A stretch of DNA of 64,000 bases from G963677085 sp963677085 (GTDB lineage Bacteria; Planctomycetota; Planctomycetia; Pirellulales; Thermoguttaceae). The notes beneath the pieces were generated by a model. The model saw nothing but the letters and a program-made list of their open reading frames with translations, was not told the origin of the DNA and searched no databases. The stretch lies in contig CAXXFH010000003.1 in the NCBI GenBank assembly GCA_963677085.2, positions 62,001-126,000 on the forward strand, in the 5' to 3' direction. The position numbers and the translations under genes were made by a program. Below, piece by piece: positions 27,361 through 37,462 of the stretch (positions within the stretch are counted from its first letter, which is position 1; every line of letters begins with the position of its first letter).

Positions 27361-29191
27361 CTAGGATCAACGTGCTGCTGATCAATGTCGACCTCGCCAC
27401 CGCCGCATCCTCTTCGATCTTTTTGGCCGGGGCAAAAGCTTCGGCATTGTCGATTTCGGCGAGCAACACCCAGCGAGTACCAAAGATGTCGATTGGCGTG
27501 AAGGCGCTAAGCACCGGATTGCCGTTGTAGTGGTCGACAATCTTGGCATCGGTTTTCCCTTCCAAGGCCAAGCTCGCAGCCTCGGTGTCGACGCCGTTGT
27601 CCTTGACCGTGCCAGCGAATGACGCGGCCACCGAATGTCCTTGTTTGTCGAGGAAGGAGTTCGATCGAATGCGTTTATCGGCACCGACCAGATAGGTCTC
27701 GCCCGTGTCGCCCATTCCGGTACGCACGCTCATAATACCGTCGATCTTGTCGAGCGGCATCTGAAGAGCAACGACAATCTCGACCGCACCTTTTTCGTCA
27801 ACCACGGGCTGGGCCATGAAGGACGCCGGTGCGCCATTACTCGGGGCATAAGTCGCAAAATCGGTGAACCCAAATTTTCCGGTACTCAATACCTGGCGAG
27901 TAAGTTCACCCAGATTGGAATCCTTGAACTTTCCACTCACCAGGTTAGTACGATAGTCGGGCTCGTGTCCCACGCTGTAGAAACAATAACCCTGGTCGTT
28001 GATCAGGAATAAGTCGTAGTAGCCATAACCCTTGACATACTTCTGGAACACGTCGTCGGTGTCGCCGTCCAGCTTGAAGGCTACCGCTTCCTCCAGATTC
28101 ATCTTGGAAACGAGCGCCCATTGCAGCCCTTTGACTTGGAGCGGCTCATAGGTAACCATCACCGGGTTACCCAGGCTGTCCGTGAACAATGCCGAATCAC
28201 TTTCACCGTCTATCGCTTTGTCGATGTAGGTCGTGTGTATCTCGCGGCCGATAACGTATTTGCCGTCGTCCATGGTCAACATGTCACTACGGAACGCCGT
28301 TTTGCCGTGATCCTTACCGACGAGATACGACTCACCCGTGCTGCCCATGCCGTCACGTGCCTGAACGATTCGGTTGATCGCGTTGGCAGGGATCTGTAGT
28401 GCGACCATGCCCAAAAGCGTCTTTTCGTTGTTGTAGAGCGGTGCGCCAATAAACGCGGCGTGTTTGCCTCCAATGGGAGAATATGGGGAAAAGTCTTCAA
28501 CGACGACGCCCTTTTGTTCGACAACCGCATGCCACAACTGGGCTAAACCCTCTTCTTTGTACGGCCCATGGCCAAGGTTGGCGCCCAGGTCCTTTTCGCC
28601 GGCAGTACTGCACATAACATGGCCGTGCGGCGCACAAACGATGAAGGCGTCGTAATAGCCATAGTTCTTCACGAAATCGCGAAGATACCGACCATGCTCT
28701 GATACGATTTCTTCATACCGTTCACCGCTGGCCGGAAAATCTTCCTTGAGACCAACGTGCATCTCGTCATGGTGTTTTTTAAGTTCTTCAAACAGGTTTT
28801 GCACATCGTCTGTCTCGGTCAAGGTGGTGACGTCTTGGTGGGTCTTCTTGAAGAAGTCTTCGATCTCACGTTTCTTCAGTTGCTGCACCGCCTCAAGACG
28901 ACGAAACGCTTCAGCCATCTGACCCTTGACGTTTTCTTCAAGAACCTGCAAATCGGTTCGGGATTGCTGGAAATATCCGTCGACTTGGTTTTTCTTGGCG
29001 TCTCGAATCGCCACGAGTTGAGCAAAGGCCTGCTTTTCGAGAGAGTTGGCCGCCTGCTCTTCGGCATCTTGCAGCGATTGGTTCGCTGTGCGATACGACA
29101 GCCACGCGCAAATCGCAAGCGGCAAAACACCCACCACAAGGAAGAGAGTAACTAGTTTGGGTTTCATACGTACGTCGGACAACTTTACCAT
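27361..29191 (-). pseudogene. Chemoreceptor (MCP), N-terminal sensor fragment cut off by IS630
   Basis: ATG 29191 follows AAGGGAG by 10 bases, better than upstream starts. The product has membrane helix 1 (KLVTLFLVVGVLPLAICAW), a helical stalk, and a periplasmic sensor made of two similar Cache-type halves: YGYYDAFIV with GMGSTGESYLVG, and YGYYDLFLI with GMGDTGETYLVG. It ends in the start of helix 2 (STLISSTLILV), where the IS630 element enters and adds three residues before a stop. Without its HAMP and signalling domains the protein cannot act as a normal chemoreceptor. The remainder lies at 24833-26182. No other che gene is in the window. Confidence 0.92.
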
Positions 29192-30061
29192 TTCAATGTG
29201 CTCCCTTTTGCTGTGGTGTTTCACCTGTGCCATGCTCAGACAGAGGGTGAACACCCAATCCCATCGAGGCTTTTCCGGTGCGACATCACCGTCACGGATT
29301 TGCCTCGCCCATACAAAAAAGTCATGCTGTGCTTTCACCCTCGACGTCGAGCCGTTTCGCAAACATGCACTCCCCACGGCACGGCCAGACGACCATTTAG
29401 GCGTAGCTGCAAATATCTAACTCACACACAAAAACTGGCAATGCGAAAAACTTGCCCACGAAATGCCTATGCCTCATAGGCATTCCCCACCTCCGCTGAT
29501 TATCGCGCATCCCCCCAGCCGCACGGCGGTTTTTCGGTGTCGGCAAATCCTCGTGTTTCAAAGCTGCCGTGAACCGGTTGTCACCGGCCTTTATTGATAC
29601 CTGAATTAATAATGATCGCTTCGGAAAGCCGAACACCTGGAAATTCAGTCTCCCGTTGGTCGCCTTCCGCTCGTTGGCTTTGCGCCTCAATAAGTCGCTT
29701 CCAAAAACCTTTTCCGGGAGATCATTTCGAGTCACGACCACGGCGAAGGCGATGTGGCTACCCGCAGCCCTCGGCGGTATCGGTTTACCAAACAACGATG
29801 CCGTACCGGCGGCACGTGTTGTAGCGGCACTCACAAGCAGCCTAGAGTAGGACTTCGCCTTAACACGATCAACGAAAAGGAGCTTTCGACTCGGCATGGT
29901 CGAACTAAAAAGGGGCAAAACAGATGGCATTTACTGGTGATCACACTGCGAGCCAAGTGGGCGGCGTGCCCAGGCTCCGCACAGAACGGAGCCCAACGGG
30001 TAAGCGCCGGCGATCTGGCGCCAAGTTTCTACCGGCAACTTGCCCCGGTGACGGCTTTAGA
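29192..30061. other. Divergent intergenic region with a small hairpin
   Basis: About 870 bases between the chemoreceptor and the LuxR-type regulator. A perfect 10-bp stem with a 3-base loop, aatgcctatg/cataggcatt, lies at 29462-29484. Open frames here show no recognisable protein. If the regulator starts at 29924 rather than 30062, the gap is 138 bases shorter. Confidence 0.5.
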
Positions 30062-31063
30062 ATGGCCAAAGAATTTCATTGCTTGCGCGATGTCGTGCAT
30101 ATCGCGGGTATGACCGACGCTGATCTCTCCGCAACGCTGCAAAACGTTGTCGACCGACTGCCGGCAGCCTGGCGACACGCAACCACCTGTTGCGCACGTC
30201 TCACGCTTTGGGAACGGGTCTTCCAAACGGACGGCTTTGGGGAGTCGGCTTGGCGTCAGGCGGCCGAAATTCGTTCGCACGGCAACCGGGTTGGCGAAAT
30301 CGAAGTGTTCTATACCCAGCGAAAGCCAGGGATTGATGAAGGTCCGTTCACCAGCGATGAACGCGCATTGTTGGAAGCTGTGGCGCAGCGGGTGGGCAAC
30401 CTTGTTGAACACAGCGAGTTTCGACAGCAACTTCAAAACGCCCGGGAGCAAGTACGTATTGAACGTGCAGCATTGCGGCAGGCGAATACCGCCATGCGAG
30501 CTCTGTTGGGCCACCATGAGGTGGAAAAACGAGAGATTGCGCAGTCCGTGGCCACGAATGTCGACCTGCTCCTGATGCCAATGCTCTACGCCTTGGAGAG
30601 CGAAGTCGCACCGGCCCAACTAGAGCACGTAGGGATGCTCAAACAGGGCCTACAAGAACTCACTTCGCCGTTTGCCGACAAGCTCCGAAAGGCCTTCAGT
30701 CGATTGAGCGCTGTGGAAGTCGCTATTTGCGACATGATCCGCAACGGCCTGGCAAGCAAAGAAATTGCCCGACTGCGTGGTGTTTCACCAGCAACGATTT
30801 CGCATCAGCGTGAACGCATTCGTAAGAAGCTGGGGCTTGTCGATACCGCAACGAACCTGACTAGCTTCTTGCAGCGTTTTCACCCAGACCAGACCGCTTC
30901 GGGCCACGAATCCCCAACACCCCACACACCATCCAGCCGGCCAAGCATTCCGCTCGACGTTTACACCAACGACGTGGCCGCGAACCTTTCGACACCCCCT
31001 CACTTTCCGATTTCGCCAATGCCGGGATGTTCGGCCGAGTTGCGTACCTCTAACAGCAGGTGA
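30062..31063 (+). CDS. GAF-like sensor with LuxR-type DNA-binding domain
   Basis: Starting at ATG 30062 the protein begins directly with the sensor domain (FHCLRDVVHIAGM), preceded by GGTGA at 10 bases; an in-frame ATG at 29924 would add 46 residues that look non-homologous. 333 residues: a GAF-like domain (~1-125; LPAAWRHATTCCARLTL, RVGEIEVFYTQRKPGIDEGP), a helical linker, and a LuxR-family helix-turn-helix (~215-265; LSAVEVAICDMIRNGLASKEIA then SPATISHQRERIRKKLGL). The last ~60 residues are Pro/Ser/Thr-rich and disordered. Likely a transcription regulator sensing an unknown signal. It has no adjacent kinase and converges on the DUF1573 gene. Confidence 0.82.
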   Translation: MAKEFHCLRDVVHIAGMTDADLSATLQNVVDRLPAAWRHATTCCARLTLWERVFQTDGFGESAWRQAAEIRSHGNRVGEIEVFYTQRKPGIDEGPFTSDERALLEAVAQRVGNLVEHSEFRQQLQNAREQVRIERAALRQANTAMRALLGHHEVEKREIAQSVATNVDLLLMPMLYALESEVAPAQLEHVGMLKQGLQELTSPFADKLRKAFSRLSAVEVAICDMIRNGLASKEIARLRGVSPATISHQRERIRKKLGLVDTATNLTSFLQRFHPDQTASGHESPTPHTPSSRPSIPLDVYTNDVAANLSTPPHFPISPMPGCSAELRTSNSR

Positions 31064-31074
31064 ACGTGTCTGCC

Positions 31075-32148
31075 TCATTCCGACGGTGGAAACTCTGGTG
31101 CGGGGGCTTCCGGCAGGGGCACTGCCGAGCCTGAAGCGTCCGAGGCAGGCACGGGATCCGGAACCATCACGCGGACGTGAGCATCGACCTCCAGTACATC
31201 GGACATACCCTCTTCCGTTTCGATCCGAATCTTGGTGCTGACCTTGCCCGTGACGTCGGAAGCCGTAAAGGTAACCGGCACCAACTGCAAAGCCTTTGCC
31301 ACCTCGGGTATCTTGCACTGGAAACGACCGTCGGCGGCGGTGGCCGATACGACACGAAATGGCTTGGCGCCCTGCACGACAAGCTGTCGGGTGACCTGCC
31401 CGCCGGGCCGCACGACACCGAGCCAGAGCGGCGAAGGACGCACCGACACGGCCGGCTTCACAATGCCTTCGACCGGCACGGGCACCCGGGAAGCCTGTTC
31501 CGAAAAATCGTTCGTCACCAGAATCACGTGGTCTCGTACGTAGCCTGCCGGGGCCGTGTCTTTGAGCGTAACCCAAAGATCGTAGTTAATCTGCCCGGTT
31601 CCCTGGGCCGCTGGTACAAGCTGCGCTTCGAGATACGGGTTGGCACATTCGGCGCGTTCAATCCGCCAATTCGCGCGACCAGCGTAGCTGACGCCCACCC
31701 GTTGCTTGGCCCGGGTTCCCTGCGACACCGTGCCGAACTGAATCACGCCGGGCTGCACGACCACGTCGCTACGGATATAAGTATGCACGTGCAGTTGCAC
31801 TTCGGCAGGAAACGGCTTGTCGAAGATCACGGTCAGCGTCGCGTCTTTGCGACCCTGGTAGGCTCGCGTATCGACGATCGCCACGATCTCGGATTTTTCC
31901 CATGTTTTCAGCGTTCGCTTGGTGACCTGCGGGTTGGTACATCCGCAACTCGAGCTGATCGACGCAATATGGGCGTCTTCTTCAAAGATGTTTTCAAGCG
32001 TGAAGCGGTGCTCCACCTTGGCGCCTCGCGCCACGGTGCCAAAATCGTGGGTGGTGTGGTCAAACATCTCTTTTGCCCACTCCTGACCGTATCCTTGCGG
32101 CACGACCAGAAGGAACAACGCAAGGGCCAGTCCAGTCCTCCGTGTCAC
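31075..32148 (-). CDS. Exported DUF1573 domain protein
   Basis: GTG start at 32148 with GAGGG 8 bases before it. 357 residues with a cleavable signal peptide (RRTGLALALFLLVVPQGYG). The DUF1573 block is clear: HDFGTVARGAKVEHRFTLEN followed by SISSSCGCTNP with its paired cysteines, then an immunoglobulin-like second half (VQPGVIQFGTVSQGTRAKQ) and a third Ig-like unit near the C terminus. The tail is acidic and Pro-rich. DUF1573 domains are common on exported proteins of planctomycetes and Bacteroidetes; molecular function unknown. Convergent with the LuxR-type gene with 11 bases between stops. Confidence 0.9.
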   Translation of the reverse strand: MTRRTGLALALFLLVVPQGYGQEWAKEMFDHTTHDFGTVARGAKVEHRFTLENIFEEDAHIASISSSCGCTNPQVTKRTLKTWEKSEIVAIVDTRAYQGRKDATLTVIFDKPFPAEVQLHVHTYIRSDVVVQPGVIQFGTVSQGTRAKQRVGVSYAGRANWRIERAECANPYLEAQLVPAAQGTGQINYDLWVTLKDTAPAGYVRDHVILVTNDFSEQASRVPVPVEGIVKPAVSVRPSPLWLGVVRPGGQVTRQLVVQGAKPFRVVSATAADGRFQCKIPEVAKALQLVPVTFTASDVTGKVSTKIRIETEEGMSDVLEVDAHVRVMVPDPVPASDASGSAVPLPEAPAPEFPPSE

Positions 32149-32358
32149 AGCTTACCCTCATTATCAGATGACGGAAATTTCGATTGAAACCAATCGGTGG
32201 GAAATGCTGGGATGCGATTCGTTGGTAGCATACCGTGGTTCCCCCACCATATGCAAGAGACATCGGCGTGATGCCCCACCCGCGGAGGTAACGTATCCCT
32301 GCGCCCACCAAAGGGGCAGCGAAGCCCCGACAATTCATCAGTCGAGTTCAACGACCGG

Positions 32359-33804
32359 TCAATCAAAACAGAAACACTCGGTCGCTGCACACCGATGCAT
32401 TTTACACCACCAACGCGTCGCGGGCTTCAGCTCAGCCGTGGTCGCCCGCGTTGGTTGGCTCACGTTGAGCCCCAAAGCATCAATGATCGGCGGCACAAAA
32501 TGCATGTCCAAGTCGCTCATTCGCCTGATTCCTTGCGACGCGTAGAAGTCGATCGCCTCGTGTAAGGCCTTGCGTTGGGTGATTTCGTTCCAGGGATGGC
32601 CGTTACGCTGCTCCGCCAGAATCGCCAATGCTTTGTAGCGGTAGGCGTGAACTCGTCGTCGCTCGATCAGCTCACGCAACGCGTCGATTCCCTCTCGGCG
32701 GGCCAATTGGCCGGGCGAATCGGCTGAAAGCATCTCCGGGTCGACATAGTAAACGCGTGGTGCCGAGGTCTCAAATGCGTTGCTGATAGCCTTTTCAACG
32801 GAATCCATCGCCTCGTCGCGACGGTTCAGCACGAGGGTAACTCGTCCGACACCGGCCTCGGCCAAACGTCGCCAACGACGTGGGGTAAGCTCCTCGCCGG
32901 TGCCCCCGATGGCGGCCACGTTCGGCATCCCCAACGCTCGCAGAAGCAACGCATCGAACAACGTTTCGACGAGAACCACCTCCTTGGCGCCCGACACCAC
33001 GGCTCGCAGTGCTGCGTCCAATCCAAACGCGGGCACAACACTCTTCCATCCCCGCTGGAGGAAGAGAAATGCGGGCTGCTGACCGCCCGGGTCATACGCC
33101 CAAAAGTTGACAATACGCCCTCGCATATCGCGAATTGGCCCAATCAACCGGCCGGACAGACGCACATCGGCGAGTAATTTAGCCTCGTGGATTTCATCTA
33201 CGGTAAACCGGGATTCCTGTAGCGATGCCCGCATCGCTTCTCGGTCGAGCACGATCCCCACCGGCAACTCGGCAAGTCGCTCCTCAGGAAAGCCGTGGTC
33301 GGCTAAGAAGGAACGAGCTACCTCGCATCGGTAATCCGCAAGATCCACCTGCAGACTTCGATAGCTCTCGAAAAAAAAGGTCTCGACGAGTTTTGCCTGC
33401 CGTTGTTGGGCGCAAATTTGGGTCTCTTGCTGTGGCGTTAAGTCGGGTAACTCGGGCATTTTTACGCCCACGACATCAGCGGCCTTGACCACGGCTGCAC
33501 GATACTCCCCCGTGGCGGGGCGAGGAAACACGCCCCCATTGAAATACGCCAGAACCGACTCGCCACACTTCTCGCGATGTGGAACACAACTGAAACGCAG
33601 ACTGTGGGTGTCCACACGAATCCCGTGCCGGTGGTCGCCGTTTTGACAGCAAGTGCACTTCGATTGCTCTCGTAACGGGCAGTCGCCAAGCCAGAACCTC
33701 CCTTGGCAATGCTGAAAGACAACGTCGCGGTAGACGGCGGCCAATGTCAGCCGAGGGTAGACCACACGCTCAAAAAACTCGACCAGATTTTTCGGGCGGG
33801 TCAT
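32359..33804 (-). CDS. DnaG-like primase paralog with altered Toprim motif
   Basis: ATG 33804 follows AGAAGGA at 9 bases and is preferred over a start 11 codons upstream. 481 residues. The N terminus resembles a CHC2-type zinc finger region (CTCCQNGDHRHG, then LRFSCVPHREKCGES). The middle resembles the DnaG core (FLADHGFPEERLAELPVGI, IRDMRGRIVNFWAYDP). A Toprim-like segment follows (VVLVETLFDALLLRALG, VAAIGGTGEELT). The usual DxDxAG metal motif appears only as NRRDEAM, so the first Asp and the Gly seem to be lost. It is therefore probably not the housekeeping primase. Its neighbours give no replication context. Confidence 0.75.
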   Translation of the reverse strand: MTRPKNLVEFFERVVYPRLTLAAVYRDVVFQHCQGRFWLGDCPLREQSKCTCCQNGDHRHGIRVDTHSLRFSCVPHREKCGESVLAYFNGGVFPRPATGEYRAAVVKAADVVGVKMPELPDLTPQQETQICAQQRQAKLVETFFFESYRSLQVDLADYRCEVARSFLADHGFPEERLAELPVGIVLDREAMRASLQESRFTVDEIHEAKLLADVRLSGRLIGPIRDMRGRIVNFWAYDPGGQQPAFLFLQRGWKSVVPAFGLDAALRAVVSGAKEVVLVETLFDALLLRALGMPNVAAIGGTGEELTPRRWRRLAEAGVGRVTLVLNRRDEAMDSVEKAISNAFETSAPRVYYVDPEMLSADSPGQLARREGIDALRELIERRRVHAYRYKALAILAEQRNGHPWNEITQRKALHEAIDFYASQGIRRMSDLDMHFVPPIIDALGLNVSQPTRATTAELKPATRWWCKMHRCAATECFCFD

Positions 33805-34219
33805 CGGTCGATATCCTTCTGCATGGGCGGCTGGCAATCCTTCGCGGCAAACCGACTGGCTGGAACGGGACGGGCAGTTGACAGGGCCACCACCAAAACG
33901 GTGCTACCGCACCGAGGCGAGAATCCGCTTCCGTTGGTCGCTAATCTTGGCAAAAAAGTCAACGATCCTTGGTATTACCAGTACGGGGATCTGCCGCGCG
34001 GCGGGATGGCGATCGCAAGCCCCCCGGCCAACGTTCGCCAATTCCATCATAGAAAGAAATGTCGAAACGAGTCAAGAAAAGTCTATTTCGCCCAAAAAAA
34101 TGCCGCATCTGCCATATACGGCCGCCGTGGTGCAGCCCGATTGCCAGTTGACCGCAGCTTTGCTATCGTTCGGTTCTCTTACCGCTTAATGCCCGCAACT
34201 AGCCGCTACAAGGTTCACC
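33805..34219. other. Divergent intergenic region upstream of hemL
   Basis: 415 bases between the primase-like gene and hemL. It contains a TTGACA at 33879-33884 and, at 33900-33966, a 67-bp element also found upstream of yidC (see repeat entries). Confidence 0.6.
33900..33966 (+). repeat. 67-bp intergenic element, copy A (upstream of hemL)
   Basis: Base-by-base comparison with 37721-37787 gives 51 matches of 67 with no gap. It lies 254 bases before the hemL start codon. The best-kept blocks are ggtgcta, ccgct, ggtcg-taatctt and aaagt. It could be an old mobile repeat or a shared regulatory element. Confidence 0.6.
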
Positions 34220-35506
34220 ATGTCCCGCGAAAAAAGTCACGCCGCATTTGCACGCGCTCAGCAACTAATGCCCGGGGGGGTCAATAGCCCCGCGAGGGCG
34301 TTTGGGGCCGTGGGTGGAGAGCCCATCGTATTCGACCGCGGCGAAGGAGCCTTTCTGGTCGATATCGACGGAAACCGCTACATCGACTACGTCGGCTCCT
34401 GGGGACCGATGATTCTCGGCCACTGCCACCCGCTGGTGACCGCCGCAATCGAAAAGGCCGTGAGGCGGGGAACGAGCTTCGGCGCTCCCACGCTGGCGGA
34501 AAACGAACTGGCCGAACTCGTGATCGAAGCCGTCCCGTCGATCGAGAAAGTGCGACTGGTCAACTCGGGGACCGAAGCCACGATGAGCGCCATCCGCCTG
34601 GCCCGTGGTTATACGCAACGAGCGACAATCGTTAAATTCGCCGGCAACTACCACGGGCATGTCGACAGCCTGTTGGTGGCGGCTGGTAGCGCAGCCGCCA
34701 CGTTGGCGGTGCCCAATTCGCCGGGTGTCACCGAGGGAACCGCCCGCGATACTCTCATCCTAAAATACAACGACACGGCAGCCCTGCAATCCGCCTTCGC
34801 TGAGCACGGCCAGCAAATCGCTGCCGTGATCGTGGAACCTGTCTGTGGAAACATGGGCTGTATACCGACATCGCCCGAATTCCGCAACGCATTGCGTGAA
34901 CTCACCCGGCAGTACGGGGCCCTGTTGATCTTCGACGAAGTGATGTCGGGCTTCCGCGTTGCTTACGGGGGGGCTCAGGAGCTGTTCGACGTCACACCCG
35001 ACTTGACGACCTTGGGCAAGATAATCGGCGGCGGCATGCCCGTGGGAGCCTACGGCGGCAAAGCCGAGATCATGGACCGCGTGTTGCCCGCCGGTCAGGT
35101 ATTTCAGGCCGGTACGCTCAGCGGCAACCCTGCGGCCACGGCAGCCGGCATTGCCACGCTTCGAGAACTTCGTGCCACAATGCCCTACGAGCAATTAGAA
35201 CGGCGATCGTCGCGACTCGCTCAGGGCTTGGCCGATGCGGCCACCGCGGCGGGTATCGCCCACGCCGTGGGTCGGTGTGGCGCCATGCTCACGTTGTTTT
35301 TCAGCAGCCGACCGGTGACTGACTGGGACGTGGCGGCCCAGTGCGATACGAAGCGTTTCGCCCGGTTCTTCTGGGGAATGATCGATCGCGGCGTCTATCT
35401 ACCATGCAGCCAATACGAAGCCATGTTCGTCTCGATCGCCCACACGGAAGACGACATCGACCGCACGATAACGGCCGCTCAAGAGGTGCTTGCCGAGATC
35501 GCGTAA
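34220..35506 (+). CDS. hemL: Glutamate-1-semialdehyde 2,1-aminomutase
   Basis: Makes 5-aminolevulinate, the first committed tetrapyrrole precursor, from glutamate-1-semialdehyde in the C5 pathway. 428 residues, the usual length. N-terminal LMPGGVNSPARAF, DYVGSWGPMILGH, GTEATMSAIRLARG, and the PLP lysine in TLGKIIGGGMPVGAYGG (around residue 267) are all present. AAGG lies 7 bases before ATG 34220. Convergent with tsaB. Cytoplasmic. It stands alone, with no other C5-pathway genes beside it. Confidence 0.97.
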   Translation: MSREKSHAAFARAQQLMPGGVNSPARAFGAVGGEPIVFDRGEGAFLVDIDGNRYIDYVGSWGPMILGHCHPLVTAAIEKAVRRGTSFGAPTLAENELAELVIEAVPSIEKVRLVNSGTEATMSAIRLARGYTQRATIVKFAGNYHGHVDSLLVAAGSAAATLAVPNSPGVTEGTARDTLILKYNDTAALQSAFAEHGQQIAAVIVEPVCGNMGCIPTSPEFRNALRELTRQYGALLIFDEVMSGFRVAYGGAQELFDVTPDLTTLGKIIGGGMPVGAYGGKAEIMDRVLPAGQVFQAGTLSGNPAATAAGIATLRELRATMPYEQLERRSSRLAQGLADAATAAGIAHAVGRCGAMLTLFFSSRPVTDWDVAAQCDTKRFARFFWGMIDRGVYLPCSQYEAMFVSIAHTEDDIDRTITAAQEVLAEIA

Positions 35507-35540
35507 GAGAACCCAGCCCTCATTTGGTGTCTTCACAGAA

Positions 35541-36248
35541 TCAGCAGTCGGCCCGATCGGCCTCGTGTTGCTGTCGGGCTTCCCATTTCTCTTCGGCGGC
35601 ACTTCGACGGGAGTAGTGGGGTAGAAGCGTCCAAATATCGTCGCGTTCGCCGGCGACATAACGTTGCGCGGCCAGTCGGGCAACGGTCGCGGCCTTGGGC
35701 GGCCAGTACTCCGACGGGACCATCTCGACTCCCGCGGGAATTCGGTCCGTCAGCTTTCGCAACACGGGGCCCGTGATGTGCATACCCGGCAGAAGACCTT
35801 CGAGCCAGATGTCGACCGAAACGAGGGCGGCCGTATCAATCGGCACTATTTGCTGTCTGTCGTTGCGGCGAAATCGTTGAACGACCAGGTCACCCCGCTG
35901 GGCATCAATGGCCACCGCCAAATCGTCAACATCGTCGGGCGTCTGGGTAGCGATTACATGTAGGGTGTCGACTCCGAGCAACGCAGCGCCGGTCGCGTAA
36001 GCAAACACTTTGGCCGTGGTCAGACCAATGCGCAGCCCGGTGAACGATCCGGGCCCCTGCGTGACGGCCACTAACTCAACGTCCGCTGGTAGCCACCCCA
36101 CTTGGTCGAGCAGGTCGCGTATGCCCGGTGCAAGCGACTGGGCGCCTTGCACGTCGCGACTCAAGTCGTTGCAAATCAATACGTTATCACCATCGAAGGC
36201 CGCTACGCTGCCGATGCGTTCGGTGGTTTCCAAGGCAAGAATTCGCAC
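35541..36248 (-). CDS. tsaB: tRNA N6-threonylcarbamoyladenosine protein TsaB
   Basis: Non-catalytic partner that, with TsaD and TsaE, transfers threonylcarbamoyl to A37 of ANN-decoding tRNAs. 235 residues with the ASKHA-fold signatures: N-terminal LALETTERIGSVAAF, QGPGSFTGLRIGLTTAK and VAIDAQRGDLVVQRF. GTG 36248 is preceded by GAGGG at 6 bases. The C terminus is longer and more charged than in E. coli TsaB. Convergent with hemL, 34 bases between stops. Confidence 0.93.
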   Translation of the reverse strand: MRILALETTERIGSVAAFDGDNVLICNDLSRDVQGAQSLAPGIRDLLDQVGWLPADVELVAVTQGPGSFTGLRIGLTTAKVFAYATGAALLGVDTLHVIATQTPDDVDDLAVAIDAQRGDLVVQRFRRNDRQQIVPIDTAALVSVDIWLEGLLPGMHITGPVLRKLTDRIPAGVEMVPSEYWPPKAATVARLAAQRYVAGERDDIWTLLPHYSRRSAAEEKWEARQQHEADRADC

Positions 36249-36709
36249 ACTACACCCTCATCCGAACAGACGCGTTACCATGCAACAACGGTCCGACCCT
36301 CCCGGCGGTCATTTCTGCCCGACGCCCCGGCTTCCCCCAGCTTGGCGATTTGCGCCTGCTTTCACAAGGGGACCTGCACTTGACCCCTCTGCCGAGCAAT
36401 CATAAACTGATTTAATTGACGGTTGCGTTGTCAATGGTCGAAAAACAAACCAACGGAAACCCGATTTTGTGGGTTTTCGGGTGTGTTTGGTAGCCATTTT
36501 TCAGTGCGGCCATCAATAGTCCCTCATTGCAGATGTCAACCGTATCCTGGTGTGGCCTGGGCGGCTCGAAAGTGCCGGGCGGCGAGTAGAATGCTCGCGC
36601 CTGAGACACTCGTGTCTCTAACGCCCCTCGTGTAGATGCCTCGGCTCCCGCAACACTCCCATCCTTGCCCACGTTCCCACCGTGGGGTTCTGCCTGAAAG
36701 CCCAATAGC
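36249..36709. other. Divergent intergenic region tsaB / phosphoesterase
   Basis: 461 bases with promoters for both neighbours presumed. A short inverted repeat ttgac/gtcaa occurs at 36417-36437. No ORF or RNA gene supported. Confidence 0.4.
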
Positions 36710-37462
36710 GTGAAACGAGCCCTCATCAGCGACATTCACAGCAACATCGAAAGCCTCCGGGCGGTCCTGGCCGACATTCGTGAGCAGGGGATTACCGAGA
36801 TCTTCTGCCTTGGCGATCTGGTCGGATACGGCCCCAATCCTCGCGAGGTCATCGACGAAATCGCCAAAAACACCAAGGTCTGCCTGCTCGGCAACCACGA
36901 TCAGGGGGCGTTGTTCGACCCCGAGGGCTTCAACTCGGGGGCGGAGCGAGCCATTTTTTGGACGCGATCTCAGTTGGAAGACTCGGCGGGTACTGCTTCC
37001 GACCGTAACCGCCGCTGGGAATTTCTGGGCGAATTGCCCCGCAACCACCAAGACGGCGACATGCTGTTTGTTCACGGCTCGGCCCGCAACCCGTTGAACG
37101 AATACGTTTTTCCCGAAGATATCTACAACAAGCGCAAACTCGAAAAGATCTTCGCCCTGGTCAAAAAATATGCCTTCCAGGGCCATACCCATGTGCCGGG
37201 CGTGTTCTCGGAAAACTTCAACTTCCTGAGCCCCGACGAGTTCGGCTATGAATACGAATTGGGCAACCAAAAGGTGATGATCAACGTTGGCTCCGTAGGC
37301 CAACCCCGCGATGGCGACCCCCGTTCGTGCTACGTCGTTATCGACGACAACGTGGTTCGTTTCCGTCGCGTTGAGTATCCGCTGGAAGAGACAATCTCGA
37401 AGATCTACGAGATTCCCGAACTCGACAACTTCCTTGGCGATCGGTTGCGCGACGGCCGGTAA
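36710..37462 (+). CDS. Calcineurin-like metallophosphoesterase (YfcE/MJ0936-like)
   Basis: 250 residues from GTG 36710. The dimetal phosphoesterase motifs appear in order: DIHSN (residues 8-12), GDLVGYGPNP, GNHD, VHGSARNP, and GHTHVPG. These residues bind the two metal ions of calcineurin-type phosphatases and phosphodiesterases. No signal peptide, so cytoplasmic. Substrate not predictable; family members act on phosphoproteins, cyclic nucleotides or phosphodiesters. Encoded alone. Confidence 0.9.
   Translation: MKRALISDIHSNIESLRAVLADIREQGITEIFCLGDLVGYGPNPREVIDEIAKNTKVCLLGNHDQGALFDPEGFNSGAERAIFWTRSQLEDSAGTASDRNRRWEFLGELPRNHQDGDMLFVHGSARNPLNEYVFPEDIYNKRKLEKIFALVKKYAFQGHTHVPGVFSENFNFLSPDEFGYEYELGNQKVMINVGSVGQPRDGDPRSCYVVIDDNVVRFRRVEYPLEETISKIYEIPELDNFLGDRLRDGR

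Noticed and set aside
29397..29930. 177-residue minus-strand open frame in the divergent gap
   Set aside because: Basic, low-complexity sequence without family resemblance or ribosome site.
36536..37303. 255-residue minus-strand frame overlapping the phosphoesterase
   Set aside because: The plus-strand frame has all five metal motifs; the antisense frame has none and is a mirror of its codon pattern.
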